From Mesorhizobium xinjiangense (lineage in GTDB: Bacteria; Pseudomonadota; Alphaproteobacteria; Rhizobiales; Rhizobiaceae), in assembly GCF_009749525.1 (NCBI RefSeq), contig NZ_WOAC01000008.1, positions 103,501 through 167,500 of the forward strand: a stretch of DNA of 64,000 nucleotides, written 5' to 3'. Positions 26,232 to 35,341 of the stretch are shown piece after piece. Position numbers and translations under genes: made by a program. Under the pieces are notes generated by a model, which saw only the letters and a program-made list of their open reading frames with translations, had not been told where the DNA came from and ran no database searches. The stretch's first letter is position 1. Each line of letters starts with the position of its first letter.

Positions 26232-27008
26232 TCAGCTCTTCATCTGCTGCAGGGTCAGGAGCAGGTTGGTCGAAATGCCGTATTCGGCCGGCTCGCTGAA
26301 CAATATGGAGACATTGTTGACGGCGGTCGTGTCGGGATTCTGCACGTCCCACATGGCGGTGAAGCGCCGCACCATTTCCGCCAGCGCTTCGGGGTCGCCG
26401 AAGTCTTCGATGTCGATGCGTTCCTTGATGAATTCGGCCTGCTTGTCGATGTCGAGCGCGGCGAACGAGTCGGGAAGGCCGAGCATGGTGTAGGTGACCC
26501 GGGCCAGGGCGCTGTCGGCGAGCAAGCCGTAGACGGATCCGACCTCCGGCGCCTTCCTCTCGAAATAAAGCGCAAGCCGCACGGCTTCGTTCTGGTTGCC
26601 CGCATCCTCTTCCAGAGTCTGGCGGACGTAGCGATCGACCGTGCCCTGCTGGGCCCTTTCGAACAGCGTCGCAGTCTCGCCGTGGCGGGCGAAGTTGAAG
26701 ACCTCGGCGAATTCCTTGTAGCGCGAATCGGAAAGCTTGTTGGCAAAGCTCTCCTCGTCGTCGATGCCTTCCGTAAGCACCTTTTCCATGAAGGCCTTGG
26801 CGTAGTCCATATCCTCCAGGCCGTAGGCCTTCATGGCATAGCGAAACAGCCGGTCGTCGGACAGGAACGCGTCGATCGACTTAACGCTGGTGATGTTTTC
26901 CAGATAGTACTCGCTCTCGCGCTGAACCAGCGGCCGAGCTTCGACGCGATCCAGCGACCGGTCGAGGTCGCGCGTAATCAGGTTGTAGCTGAAATAAGTG
27001 CTGAGCAT
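26232..27008 (-). CDS. DUF1217 family protein of the flagellar cluster
   Basis: The 258-residue protein is of the DUF1217 type often found at the head of rhizobial flgF operons. It is mostly helical, with MLSTYFSYNLITRDLDRSLD at the N-terminus, repeated segments of the form YRKF/Y-A-like helices, and a C-terminal PAEYGISTNLLLTLQQMKS that resembles exported flagellar proteins. ATG 27008 is chosen because it gives that N-terminus and lies 36 bp after the flagellar box. Biochemical function is unknown; a secreted or junctional role is only a guess. Confidence 0.82.
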   Translation of the reverse strand: MLSTYFSYNLITRDLDRSLDRVEARPLVQRESEYYLENITSVKSIDAFLSDDRLFRYAMKAYGLEDMDYAKAFMEKVLTEGIDDEESFANKLSDSRYKEFAEVFNFARHGETATLFERAQQGTVDRYVRQTLEEDAGNQNEAVRLALYFERKAPEVGSVYGLLADSALARVTYTMLGLPDSFAALDIDKQAEFIKERIDIEDFGDPEALAEMVRRFTAMWDVQNPDTTAVNNVSILFSEPAEYGISTNLLLTLQQMKS

Positions 27009-27044
27009 CGATGCCCCCGCATTGAGTTCGCCCATTGCGGACCA

Positions 27045-27112
27045 TAACGGGCAATCCTTGCGCGAAGCTTTCCGGACGCCGCGTTCAAGCTTCACGCAAG
27101 GCACGGGCGCTA
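27045..27112. promoter_or_regulatory. Divergent flagellar control region with two inverted boxes
   Basis: Two copies of the candidate flagellar box face opposite ways between divergent flagellar units. The minus-strand copy (27068-27045) reads GCTTCGCGCAAG-GATTG-CCCGTTA and ends 36 bp before the DUF1217 ATG. The plus-strand copy (27089-27112) reads GCTTCACGCAAG-GCACG-GGCGCTA and ends 36 bp before the motA TTG. Their left parts make a 15-bp inverted repeat (27056-27070 with 27087-27101), 14 of 15 matched, with arms 31 bp apart. Symmetric spacing to both starts argues for promoter or activator sites; FtcR or VisNR are candidate binders. Confidence 0.6.
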
Positions 27113-27148
27113 GGCAGGAAGCAAGTCGGGTTGTCTGGAGGCTGCGCG

Positions 27149-28027
27149 TTGGGGATCATCATTGGTTTTGCCGTTACCATGGGCTGTGTGCTCGGCGGCT
27201 TCATGGCCATGGGCGGTCATATCAACGTGCTCATGCAGCCCTACGAGTTCGTCATCATCGTCGGCGCCGCCCTTGGCATCTTCCTGGTCGGAAATCCGAT
27301 GTCGACGGTCAAGGACACCGGGCGCGCGCTGATGGAGGCGTTTCGTCACGCGGTGCCCAAGGAGAGCGACTATCTGGAAATGCTCGGGCTGCTGCACAGC
27401 CTGATGCGCGAGTTGAAGACCAAGTCGCGCAGCGAGGTCGAGGGGCATATCGACAGCCCCGACGAATCGCCCATTTTCCAGGCCTACCCGCTGATCCTGA
27501 AGGACAGGGATCTGACGAATTTCATCTGCGACTATTGCCGCATCATCATCATCGGCAACGCGCGACCGTACGAGATCGAGGCGCTGATGGATGAGGAAAT
27601 CCATACCATCCGCCACGACAAGCTGAAATCCTATCATGCGCTGATTGCGGTGAGCGACGGCCTGCCGGCGATCGGCATCGTTGCCGCGGTGCTCGGCGTG
27701 ATCAAGGCAATGGGCGCGCTCGACCAGTCGCCCGAGATCCTGGGCGCGCTGATCGGCGCCGCGCTCGTGGGAACGTTCCTCGGCATCTTCCTGTCCTATG
27801 CGGTGGTCGGCCCGGTGGCCGCGAAGATCAAGAGCGTGCGCGACAAGCGCAACCGGCTCTACGTTATCGTCAAGCAGACATTGCTCGCCTACATGAACGG
27901 CGCCTTGCCGCAGGTGGCGCTGGAGTTCGGCCGCAAGACAATCTCGTCCTACGACAGGCCGTCCATCGATGCGGTGGAGCAGCAGACGCTGAATATCGGC
28001 AACGGCGAAATGAAGAAGGCGGCCTGA
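27149..28027 (+). CDS. motA: Flagellar motor stator protein MotA
   Basis: MotA is the proton-channel subunit of the stator. It is 292 residues with four membrane helices (about 1-20, 30-48, 165-190, 198-220). The rhizobial motif [20 protein letters not shown] lies near the N-terminus and [20 protein letters not shown] before helix three. The best start is TTG 27149: GGAGG ends 7 nt upstream, and the N-terminus then matches the family. Upstream GTG/ATG codons would add a non-conserved basic leader. It heads the motA-fliM-fliN-fliG-flhB unit. Confidence 0.93.
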   Translation: MGIIIGFAVTMGCVLGGFMAMGGHINVLMQPYEFVIIVGAALGIFLVGNPMSTVKDTGRALMEAFRHAVPKESDYLEMLGLLHSLMRELKTKSRSEVEGHIDSPDESPIFQAYPLILKDRDLTNFICDYCRIIIIGNARPYEIEALMDEEIHTIRHDKLKSYHALIAVSDGLPAIGIVAAVLGVIKAMGALDQSPEILGALIGAALVGTFLGIFLSYAVVGPVAAKIKSVRDKRNRLYVIVKQTLLAYMNGALPQVALEFGRKTISSYDRPSIDAVEQQTLNIGNGEMKKAA

Positions 28028-28028
28028 G

Positions 28029-28961
28029 ATGCCCGAGACGATGCCCAAGGACGGCAACGGCATGGAAGCCTCGGTCCTGGAGCGGCTCATCGGCGCCACC
28101 GGGGCGCCGGACCATGTCATGCGAGCGGCGCGCAACTTCGCCGAACGCTCGCTGAAGCCGCTCGAGGACGCGCTCAACGAACTGTTCGGGCACAGGATCG
28201 ATGTCGAATTGACCGACGTCAGGGTCGACCGGATGGCGGCGACGCTCGAGGGTTGTGCGTCAAACGAGGCGGTGATCGTTACGGCCTCGTCCATTTCGCC
28301 CGATGCACTGACCATGCGTCTCGACACGCAGGCCATCGGCGTCATCGTCGATCACCTGTTCGGCGCCGGTCCCGATATGCGGGCCGGCATTCTGGAGCAC
28401 GAACTGTCCCAGATGGAGATCGACGCGTCCGCTCTGGCGCTGCAGAAAGCCGCCGGCGCTTTCAACGGCACGGGATGGCGTTCGCTGCAGATCAGGTTTC
28501 CACTGCCGCCGGTGGAGACCGGCGATGCGTTGCGCAAGATGAGCTTTCGCGACGGACCGTCGGTGCGGGTCGAGTATTCGATCGGCGCGCCGGGCCATTC
28601 CGGGACGCTGGTGGCGGTGCTGCCCCAGCGCGTCCTTCTCAACCGCGCCAATGCGGATGCCGGCGACGCGGCGGCGGCCGGCAAATGGAGCGAGCGCTTC
28701 AGCGAGGAGGTGCTGTACTCTCAGGTTACCCTGCAGGCGACCGTTCCGGCCGGGACGATGTCACTCGGCGAAGTCGCCGAATTGAAACGTGGGCAGCTTA
28801 TCGAATTGAGCGCCGATGCGCCGGGCGAGGCACGATTGTCGGCCCGCAACAAGACGTTGTTCATGTGCGAGTTCGGCCGTCTCGGGCAGAACTACACCGT
28901 ACGTATCAAGTCGGCCTACCGGGCCGGAACCGAGTCCCATGAAGGGCCGGGAGCCGCCTGA
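28029..28961 (+). CDS. fliM: Flagellar motor switch protein FliM (divergent rhizobial form)
   Basis: FliM is part of the C-ring that receives CheY-P and sets rotation direction. The 310-residue protein has a central CheC-like domain (about 40-215, with [20 protein letters not shown]) and a C-terminal SpoA domain (about 225-300, [20 protein letters not shown]). Divergence from enterobacterial FliM is typical of Rhizobiales. It starts one base after motA and is followed 43 bp later by fliN. Confidence 0.87.
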   Translation: MPETMPKDGNGMEASVLERLIGATGAPDHVMRAARNFAERSLKPLEDALNELFGHRIDVELTDVRVDRMAATLEGCASNEAVIVTASSISPDALTMRLDTQAIGVIVDHLFGAGPDMRAGILEHELSQMEIDASALALQKAAGAFNGTGWRSLQIRFPLPPVETGDALRKMSFRDGPSVRVEYSIGAPGHSGTLVAVLPQRVLLNRANADAGDAAAAGKWSERFSEEVLYSQVTLQATVPAGTMSLGEVAELKRGQLIELSADAPGEARLSARNKTLFMCEFGRLGQNYTVRIKSAYRAGTESHEGPGAA

Positions 28962-29004
28962 TGACAATTGCAGGCAGCATCCCCGGCCACAGCGGAGAGT
29001 GGAG

Positions 29005-29469
29005 ATGAGCAAGGCGAGAGCGGCCAAGACCGAGAACGAGGAAGTCGCGGCGGAAGATTTGGACAAGGCCATCGACGAATTGCGCGATGTGTTGCACGAG
29101 CAGCCCGGCGATGCATCCGGCGAGCCGGCGTGGCCCTCGGCAGACGTCGCCGCGTCGTTCGAGGCCGCGCAGCCGGCCGCGGCTTCGAACGGCCAGGACA
29201 CCGGCGATGAGGAGGTTGGAACAGGCCTCATCATGAATATTCCCGTCGATGTGCAGATCGTTCTGGGCAGCGCGGAAATGCAGGTCTCCGAGCTCATGTC
29301 GCTCAAGAAGGGGGCGACCGTCGCGCTCAACAGGCGCATCGGCGAACCGGTCGACGTCGTCGTCAACGGCCGGCGCGTGGCGCGTGGCGAAATCACCGTG
29401 CTGGACAACGACCCGTCGCGCTTCGGCATCCGGCTGACGGAAATCATCGGCGGTTCGAGGGCCGCCTGA
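29005..29469 (+). CDS. fliN: Flagellar motor switch protein FliN
   Basis: FliN is a C-ring protein. It is 154 residues, with an acidic N-terminal extension (about 1-70) and the SpoA/FliN domain at the C-terminus (about 75-150). The domain contains [20 protein letters not shown] and [20 protein letters not shown]. The ATG at 29005 is preceded by GAGAGTGGAG; longer forms of this frame overlap fliM and are not supported. It lies between fliM and fliG. Confidence 0.93.
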   Translation: MSKARAAKTENEEVAAEDLDKAIDELRDVLHEQPGDASGEPAWPSADVAASFEAAQPAAASNGQDTGDEEVGTGLIMNIPVDVQIVLGSAEMQVSELMSLKKGATVALNRRIGEPVDVVVNGRRVARGEITVLDNDPSRFGIRLTEIIGGSRAA

Positions 29470-29476
29470 GGTGGAG

Positions 29477-30526
29477 ATGGAGCAGCCTTTCGCAGACGCC
29501 GGCGGGGCGCCGAGCATGCATCTGCCATTCCTGACAAGGGCCCAGAAGGCAGCCGCCATACTGGTCGCCATGGGCAAGCCGGCGGCGGGAAAACTGCTGA
29601 AATATTTCAGCCATGAAGAACTGAAATCGCTGATCGAGGCGGCACGCCTGCTCAAGACCATCCCGCAAAGCGAGCTCGAGCGCATCATCGCGGAATTCGA
29701 GGACGAGTTTGCCGAAGGCGCCGGGCTGATGGATTCGGCTGCCACGATGGACAAGATCCTCAACGAATCGCTTTCGCCCGAAGAAGTCAGCGCGATCATG
29801 CGTTACGGCGCCGTCGAGGAAGCCGGCGACGGCACGCAATCAATGTGGGAAGCGCTCGAAAACCTCGAGCCCGACGTCGTCGGCTCGTTCCTCGCCAATG
29901 AGCGGCCGCAGACGGCCGCCCTGATCCTGACCAACCTCGCCTCCGGTGTCGCGGCAAAGGTGATGGTGACCATGCCCAAGGCGACACGCGGCGAGGTGAT
30001 GAAACGCATGGTGGCGATCGGCCCGGTCAAGCCGCAGGCCATGAAGATCGTCGAAAGCAATGTCCGGCTGCGCTTGCTCGGCGAAAGCGCCAAGAAGTCG
30101 TCGACGGCCGGCCAGGCGCGCGTGGCGACGCTGCTCAACCAGCTCGACAAGAGCGATGTCGACGAAATGCTGGCCGATCTCGAGGGCGCGGGTTCGGCGG
30201 ACGTGGCCGGCATCCGCGCGCAGCTCTTCGCCTTCGAGGACGTGGTTCACATGGGCGAGAAAGCGCGCAGGCTGTTGTTCGACGGATTCTCGACAGAGAT
30301 CGTGACGATTGCCCTGCGTGGCGCCAGTTCCGATATTTCGGAGGCCGTCCTGTCGGCGCTCGGTGCGCGTTCGCGGCGCATGATCGAGTCCGAGCTTTCG
30401 GCCGATGACGGGAACACCCCGTCGTCCGACATCACCAAGGCCCGTAGGGCAATCGCCTCCACGGCCATCCGCATGGCCGGAGATGGCCTGATCGAACTGC
30501 CCTCGGCGGAGGATGCCGTCGCGTGA
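29477..30526 (+). CDS. fliG: Flagellar motor switch protein FliG
   Basis: FliG links the MS ring to the C-ring and takes the torque from MotA. It is about 349 residues, with the N-terminal FliF-binding domain (TRAQKAAAILVAMGKPAAGK), the middle domain (NERPQTAALILTNLASGVAA) and a C-terminal torque domain (FEDVVHMGEKARRLLFDGF and SSDISEAVLSALGARSRRMI). I use the ATG at 29477, with GAGG 5 nt before it; a GTG two codons earlier is possible but has no spacing for a ribosome binding site. Confidence 0.94.
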   Translation: MEQPFADAGGAPSMHLPFLTRAQKAAAILVAMGKPAAGKLLKYFSHEELKSLIEAARLLKTIPQSELERIIAEFEDEFAEGAGLMDSAATMDKILNESLSPEEVSAIMRYGAVEEAGDGTQSMWEALENLEPDVVGSFLANERPQTAALILTNLASGVAAKVMVTMPKATRGEVMKRMVAIGPVKPQAMKIVESNVRLRLLGESAKKSSTAGQARVATLLNQLDKSDVDEMLADLEGAGSADVAGIRAQLFAFEDVVHMGEKARRLLFDGFSTEIVTIALRGASSDISEAVLSALGARSRRMIESELSADDGNTPSSDITKARRAIASTAIRMAGDGLIELPSAEDAVA

Positions 30527-30570
30527 GCCGGGCAACCTGTTGCAGATGGTGCGGTTCGGACCGGTGAGGA

Positions 30571-31662
30571 ATGGCTGAAGAACCCGACAAGGAAAGCAAG
30601 ACCGAGCAGGCCACCGAGAAGAAGATCCGCGACAGCATGGAGAAGGGCAATCTTCCCTTCGCCCGCGAAATTCCGATCTTCGCCTCGCTGCTGGCCTTTG
30701 TTCTTTTTGCGCTGTTCTTCGCCTATGGGACGATGCTCGATCTGGCGGGTTTTCTGTCAACCTTTCTGGAGCGCCCCGAGGAATGGCGCCTGGAGACGGC
30801 GATGGATGCCATCGCCCTTTACAGGCTGGTGTTCATCGAGATCGGACGCGCCATCATCGTTCTGCTGTCTCTGGTCATGGCGGCCGGCATCGCCGCCTCC
30901 GTGCTGCAGAACACGCCGCGCATGGTCGGCGACCGCATCATGCCGAAACTGTCGCGCATCTCGATTGCCAAGGGTTGGGGGCGGCTGTTCGGCGCCAAGG
31001 GTTTTGTCGAATTTCTCAAGCAGCTCGGCAAGGTCCTCTTCGCAGGCATCTTCCTGATGTTCATCATGCACGACGCCCATATCCGCCTGCTCAGCGGGAT
31101 GACCACGCATCCCGCCGCCTTCGGGATCGTCATTCGGGACCTGGTCGTGCAACTGGCGGTCGGCGTGACGCTGGCGATGGCCATCGTCGCTGCGGCGGAT
31201 CTCTTGTGGTCGCGCTATCACTGGCTGCAGGAACTGCGCATGACGCGGCAGGAAGTGAAGGACGAGATCAAGCAGGCGGAAGGCGATCCGATCCTCAAGT
31301 CGCGCATGCGTTCGCTGGCCCGCGACCGTGCGCGGCGGCGCATGATGACGGCGGTGCCGACGGCGACGATGGTGATCGCCAATCCGACCCATTACTCGGT
31401 CGCACTGCGCTATGTGCGCGAGGAAAGTGCAGCGCCGATCGTCGTCGCCAAGGGACAGGACCTGATCGCGCTGAAGATTCGAGAGATCGCGGCCGAGCAC
31501 GATATTCCGGTTTTCGAGGATGTGGCGCTCGCCCGCTCCATGTTCGATCAAGTTTCGGTTGATAGTTTGATACCTCCGCAGTTCTACCAGGCCGTGGCGG
31601 AACTGATCCGAATCATCCAGGCCAACGAGAAGGGCCCGACAACAGGCGACAGGCATCAATGA
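30571..31662 (+). CDS. flhB: Flagellar biosynthesis protein FlhB
   Basis: FlhB is the export-gate protein whose cytoplasmic domain autocleaves to switch substrate class once FliK reports hook completion. The 363-residue protein has four membrane segments (about 30-52, 85-110, 145-165, 190-210). The autocleavage motif NPTH is in VIANPTHYSVALRYV (about residue 268). The start ATG 30571 follows GTGAGGA. The next gene overlaps its stop codon (ATGA). Confidence 0.96.
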   Translation: MAEEPDKESKTEQATEKKIRDSMEKGNLPFAREIPIFASLLAFVLFALFFAYGTMLDLAGFLSTFLERPEEWRLETAMDAIALYRLVFIEIGRAIIVLLSLVMAAGIAASVLQNTPRMVGDRIMPKLSRISIAKGWGRLFGAKGFVEFLKQLGKVLFAGIFLMFIMHDAHIRLLSGMTTHPAAFGIVIRDLVVQLAVGVTLAMAIVAAADLLWSRYHWLQELRMTRQEVKDEIKQAEGDPILKSRMRSLARDRARRRMMTAVPTATMVIANPTHYSVALRYVREESAAPIVVAKGQDLIALKIREIAAEHDIPVFEDVALARSMFDQVSVDSLIPPQFYQAVAELIRIIQANEKGPTTGDRHQ

Positions 31663-32093
31663 TCCGGCAGCCCCATTCATCCGCCAGAGAGATCATCGTC
31701 GGCAAGGCAATTCAGGAGGTCGTGCGCGAGTTGCGCATGGTCGAGGTCGCCGACTATGTGGCCTTCATCCGGCTGGAGCATTTCGCCGCCATCGACGATC
31801 TCGTGGAATCGGCGGCCGAACTCTACTTCATGCCGGGCACGCTGCGCTTCGGCCATGGCGGCGACGTCGATCTGGCCTGGTCCGGCGAACCGACGATCAC
31901 GCTCGACATGCAGTTGCGGCCGAGCGGGGCGACGATCTATTTCACGCTGACGCTCACCGCGCTGCGCGCCGGGATCGATGTGAGCTATGTCTCCTTCGAC
32001 GACGCCTCCAACGATCCGACGGAAAACACGCGCCGCCTGGCCACGGCGATTGCAGGCGCGCGCATCATGAAATCGGAAACGCTCGGCGCCTGA
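31659..32093 (+). CDS. Hypothetical protein coupled to flhB
   Basis: I do not recognise the family. The 144-residue product has no signal peptide or membrane helix. It has an N-terminal helical part (about 10-50, IQEVVRELRMVEVADYVAFI) and a beta-rich part (about 50-120, ITLDMQLRPSGATIYFTLTL). The start overlaps the flhB stop (ATGA), so it is translated with flhB and is likely part of the flagellar programme. It is the last gene of the plus-strand unit, 30 bp before the converging visR end. Codon use resembles its neighbours. Confidence 0.75.
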   Translation: MIRQPHSSAREIIVGKAIQEVVRELRMVEVADYVAFIRLEHFAAIDDLVESAAELYFMPGTLRFGHGGDVDLAWSGEPTITLDMQLRPSGATIYFTLTLTALRAGIDVSYVSFDDASNDPTENTRRLATAIAGARIMKSETLGA

Positions 32094-32123
32094 TCCGGAT
32101 TTTCGCCGTGTCGGGCAGGCGGA

Positions 32124-32864
32124 CTATTCCACGATCGACATGCGCATGGCCTTTGCCACGGCATGCACCCGGCTGACCGCATTGAGCTTTTGCGTCGACG
32201 CGGCGAGGTAGCGGTTGACGGTGTGCACCGACAGGCCGAGCTGGGCCGCGATCTCCTCGCTCGTCCTGCCGTCTGCGGTCAGTTGCAGGCATTGCACTTC
32301 GCGGCTCGACAACGCATCGAAACCGTTGACATGCGCCTGGGCCACGCTGCGGGCCGCGGCAAACAGCGGAAAGCAGCGCCGGTGCAGCTCGCACAGCGCC
32401 GCGTCATCCAGCGTGAGGCCATGACCGGCGAAGACGACGAAGCCCGAACCACTTCGGCAATAGACCGGCAGGGCGATGCCCGGCAGGTTCGGCGTCAGGG
32501 CGGCGATGGCGCGGGCCAGGATGAAGCGGCGCGAACCGGCGTCGGTGCGGTTTCCCGCCTCGCCGTGCCACCACACCGGGTCCAGCGGTCGCGCCTGTCG
32601 ACGCGGCCAGGCATCGTCGGCAGTGCAAATGCGCCGGCTGGTCGCCGACACCTTGGGAAACTCGCTGTCGATGCATATGACGGGCTGGGAAGCGTGATCG
32701 GCGAAAACGCCGTAGAAGGCGGCACCCGCTTGGCTTGCCAAGGTCCGTGCCAGGCGCACTGCCTCGACAATCGCTTCGACATCGTGGAGGCTTGTCGCCT
32801 CGCGGTTTGCCGATCCCGTGGAAGCCGGCCCTTCGCCTTGTGTATATCCGTTGTGCCGGGCCAT
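32124..32864 (-). CDS. visR: LuxR-type flagellar master regulator VisR
   Basis: VisR forms the VisN-VisR heterodimer that activates the flagellar cascade at the top level in Rhizobiales (through rem/ftcR in Sinorhizobium). It is 246 residues, with an N-terminal ligand-type domain (about 30-170) and a C-terminal LuxR helix-turn-helix (about 180-240: LSSREVQCLQLTADGRTSEE, then LGLSVHTVNRYLAASTQKL). The ATG at 32864 lies 4 bp after visN, so the two are co-transcribed. The name is based on the tandem pair and its place beside flhB. Confidence 0.87.
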   Translation of the reverse strand: MARHNGYTQGEGPASTGSANREATSLHDVEAIVEAVRLARTLASQAGAAFYGVFADHASQPVICIDSEFPKVSATSRRICTADDAWPRRQARPLDPVWWHGEAGNRTDAGSRRFILARAIAALTPNLPGIALPVYCRSGSGFVVFAGHGLTLDDAALCELHRRCFPLFAAARSVAQAHVNGFDALSSREVQCLQLTADGRTSEEIAAQLGLSVHTVNRYLAASTQKLNAVSRVHAVAKAMRMSIVE

Positions 32865-32868
32865 CCGC

Positions 32869-33594
32869 TCAGATCGCTCCCGAACGGATCGCGGCGGCGA
32901 CCGCCATGGCCCGATTGCGGGCCCCGCAGCGCTGCATGGCGTGAACCAGATAGCTGTTCACCGTGTTGGAGGTGAGGCCGAGAATGACGGCGATCTCGTC
33001 GGTCGTCTTGCCCTGTGCCACCCAGTGGATGCATTCGCGCTCGCGATCCGACAGCGCTTCGCCGGACCCGGCCGAAGACAGCGCCTTGGACAGGCGCGAC
33101 AGGACATAGGCGCTCATCATCTGAAGTTCGCCAAGCCTCTCCGGGCGGAAGGCATTTGCGGCGGGCGCGGCCAGGACGAGGTGATAATGTCTGGGGCCGG
33201 GGCGCAATTCGAGGCTGCAGAACGCCGCCAATCCGTGCTCGGCCAGGACTTCGCTGACCGATTGCGAAAACATCACCTCGGCAACGGCTTGGATCGACGC
33301 GGCCTGCTCGCCCATGGCAACGGCGTGCGCGCCCTCGGCCAAAGCGAGAATGTGATCGAGCCCGACGAGGTGGACGAGATCATAGGTCCAGTTGGAGGCG
33401 AGGATGCGTTCGCCCTGCCGTCCCGCGTCGCCCATGGTGGCGACGAGCAGGAAATGCGGCGCGCCGGCCACGCAGCATGCCGATGCCAACCAGCGCGAGA
33501 GATCGCGCCGGGTCGCGATTTGGTCGATGGCGGCCAGCGCCTCGGCGGAGACAAGCGAGGACGGCTTCGTCATGACCATCGACCCGCCGCGCAT
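32869..33594 (-). CDS. visN: LuxR-type flagellar master regulator VisN
   Basis: VisN is the partner of VisR. From the ATG at 33594 it is 241 residues, with an N-terminal sensory-type domain (about 10-165) and a C-terminal LuxR helix-turn-helix (about 172-235: LSDRERECIHWVAQGKTTDE, then LGLTSNTVNSYLVHAMQRC). The start is uncertain: ATGs at 33579 and 33573 are also possible, and upstream in-frame codons give a Gly/Pro-rich leader unlike the family. visR follows after 4 bp. The 175-bp gap to the MATE gene should contain its promoter; I see no clear motif there. Confidence 0.85.
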   Translation of the reverse strand: MRGGSMVMTKPSSLVSAEALAAIDQIATRRDLSRWLASACCVAGAPHFLLVATMGDAGRQGERILASNWTYDLVHLVGLDHILALAEGAHAVAMGEQAASIQAVAEVMFSQSVSEVLAEHGLAAFCSLELRPGPRHYHLVLAAPAANAFRPERLGELQMMSAYVLSRLSKALSSAGSGEALSDRERECIHWVAQGKTTDEIAVILGLTSNTVNSYLVHAMQRCGARNRAMAVAAAIRSGAI

Positions 33595-33769
33595 TTCATG
33601 CCCGCACCGGTGGCCGAGCGGGTTCGGTCCGGCCGGCATGGGGGCGAGGGGGTATCTGCGAATCGGGGCGCCATCTCCTCCGATGATCCCTGACGTGGCG
33701 TAAGGGTCAAGGCTGATGGTGCCAATGCACAAGGTTGTCACACGATTGTCGGCGTACGGGCCGCTATGC

Positions 33770-35173
33770 CTATACCGTCAGCCCCAGTGCCTCGCGGCGC
33801 TGCCAGCGCACGATCAGCATGACGGCGACGGCAGCGAGCCCGCCCGACAGGCCGATCCATATCCCCGCGCCGCCGAGGCCGGCGGGAAAGGCCAGCACCA
33901 CGCCGAGCGGCAGGCCGATGCCCCAGTAGCCGATGGCGGCCTGGATCATCGGCACCTTGGTGTCGTGCAGCCCGCGCAGCATTCCGCTGGCGACGGCCTG
34001 TGCTCCGTCGACGATCTGGAACAGCGCGGCATAGGCCAGGAAGCTGACGGCGAGCGCCGCCACGGCCGCATTGTCGGGCACGGACGGGTTCATGAAGGCC
34101 CTGATGAGCAGATCGGGGAAGAACAGCATGACCAGCGCCATGATCGACATGAATCCGGTGCCGAGCCAGAAGGAGGTCCAGCCGGCGCGCGTTATCGCAT
34201 CCGTGTTGCCGGCGCCGTAGGCGCGCCCCACGCGCACGGTCACCGCCTGGCCGATGCCCATCGGCACCATGAAGCTCAGCGAGGCGATCTGGATGGCAAT
34301 GGCATGGGCCGCCAGCGCCGTCGCGCTGATGAGGCCCATCAGGAGTGCCGCGGCATTGAAAATGGAGACCTCGAAGGTCACGATGCCGGCGATCGGCAGC
34401 CCCAGCCTCAGGAGCTCGAAGAAGCGCGGCCAGTCGGGCCGCCAGAAACGGCCGAACAGGTTGTAGCGGCGGAACTGCCGGTCGGTCGTGACGACGATCA
34501 CCAGGCCGATCAGCATGAACAGGCTCGACAAGGTGGTCGCCAGGCCGGAGCCGGCCACGCCCATGGCCGGAAAGCCGAGATTGCCGAACATCAGGCACCA
34601 GTTGGCGAGAACGTTGAAGGCGACGGCCAGGATGACGATGAACATCGCCCAGCGCGGCCGCTCCAGGGCGGAGATGAACGATCTGAGCACGATGTACCAG
34701 TAAAACGGCAAGAGCGCCCATTGCAGCCAGTGGACGTAGCTGCCAGCCCCGGCGGCCAGGTCCGGCTTCTGGCCCATGGCCAGGAGGATCGGCTCGGTGA
34801 ACCACAGGATCAGCCAGATGGGAATTGCCACGGCAAGCGCGATCCACATGCCCTGGCGTGCGGTGCGGCGCACGTCGCGCACGGAATGGCGATCGCGGCC
34901 GAGCTCGCGCGCCATCATCGGCGAGGTCGCCAGGATGAGACCGAGGCCGAAGATCTGCGGCGCAAAGTAGAGATTGAAGCCCAGCGAACCGGCCCCGAGC
35001 GCCAGCGGGCCGAGCCGTCCCATCATCATGACGTCGGTTGCCGTCATGGCGTTCTGGGCGAGATTGGTCAGCACCATTGGCCAGGCGAGCCGGATCGTGG
35101 CGCGCAGTTCCGCGCCCCAGCCTGCCTCCCGCGCCGGAAGGGCCGGCGCCGAATAGATGTCGGTTCTCGCCAT
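33770..35173 (-). CDS. MATE family multidrug efflux transporter (NorM-like)
   Basis: The protein is a 467-residue, 12-helix cation-coupled drug/toxin exporter of the MATE family. Two MatE halves are visible. The first has RLAWPMVLTNLAQNAMTATD and MMARELGRDRH; the second has LRLGLPIAGIVTFEVSIFNA with VRVGRAYGAGN. ATG 35173 is chosen (MARTDIYS); earlier codons add a basic leader. The substrate cannot be told from sequence. It is a single gene, divergent from metH and oriented towards visN, with no link to motility evident. Confidence 0.9.
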   Translation of the reverse strand: MARTDIYSAPALPAREAGWGAELRATIRLAWPMVLTNLAQNAMTATDVMMMGRLGPLALGAGSLGFNLYFAPQIFGLGLILATSPMMARELGRDRHSVRDVRRTARQGMWIALAVAIPIWLILWFTEPILLAMGQKPDLAAGAGSYVHWLQWALLPFYWYIVLRSFISALERPRWAMFIVILAVAFNVLANWCLMFGNLGFPAMGVAGSGLATTLSSLFMLIGLVIVVTTDRQFRRYNLFGRFWRPDWPRFFELLRLGLPIAGIVTFEVSIFNAAALLMGLISATALAAHAIAIQIASLSFMVPMGIGQAVTVRVGRAYGAGNTDAITRAGWTSFWLGTGFMSIMALVMLFFPDLLIRAFMNPSVPDNAAVAALAVSFLAYAALFQIVDGAQAVASGMLRGLHDTKVPMIQAAIGYWGIGLPLGVVLAFPAGLGGAGIWIGLSGGLAAVAVMLIVRWQRREALGLTV

Positions 35174-35313
35174 GTCGGGTGCTCCGGCCCGCGGGCATCG
35201 CAATTGCGCCCGCTGCCTCAAAAGGCAGCAGATGGACGTTCAGGACGCAGTCTGCAAGCCACTATGCGGAAATTTCGATTGTTCCAGCCATGCACTGTCG
35301 GACGGTATTCCAT

Positions 35314-35341
35314 GTTGACATAAAGATATCCTTATGTGAAC
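35314..35341. promoter_or_regulatory. SahR-type operator upstream of metH
   Basis: There is a near-perfect palindrome centred on GATATC. The core ACATAAAGATATCCTTATGT (35318-35337) has one mismatched pair, and the symmetry extends to 28 bp with one more mismatch. It overlaps a TTGACA -35-like hexamer (35315-35320), 43 bp before metH. The form agrees with the operator known for SahR, the ArsR-family S-adenosylhomocysteine-responsive repressor of methionine-cycle genes in Proteobacteria. No sahR gene is in the window. Confidence 0.75.
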
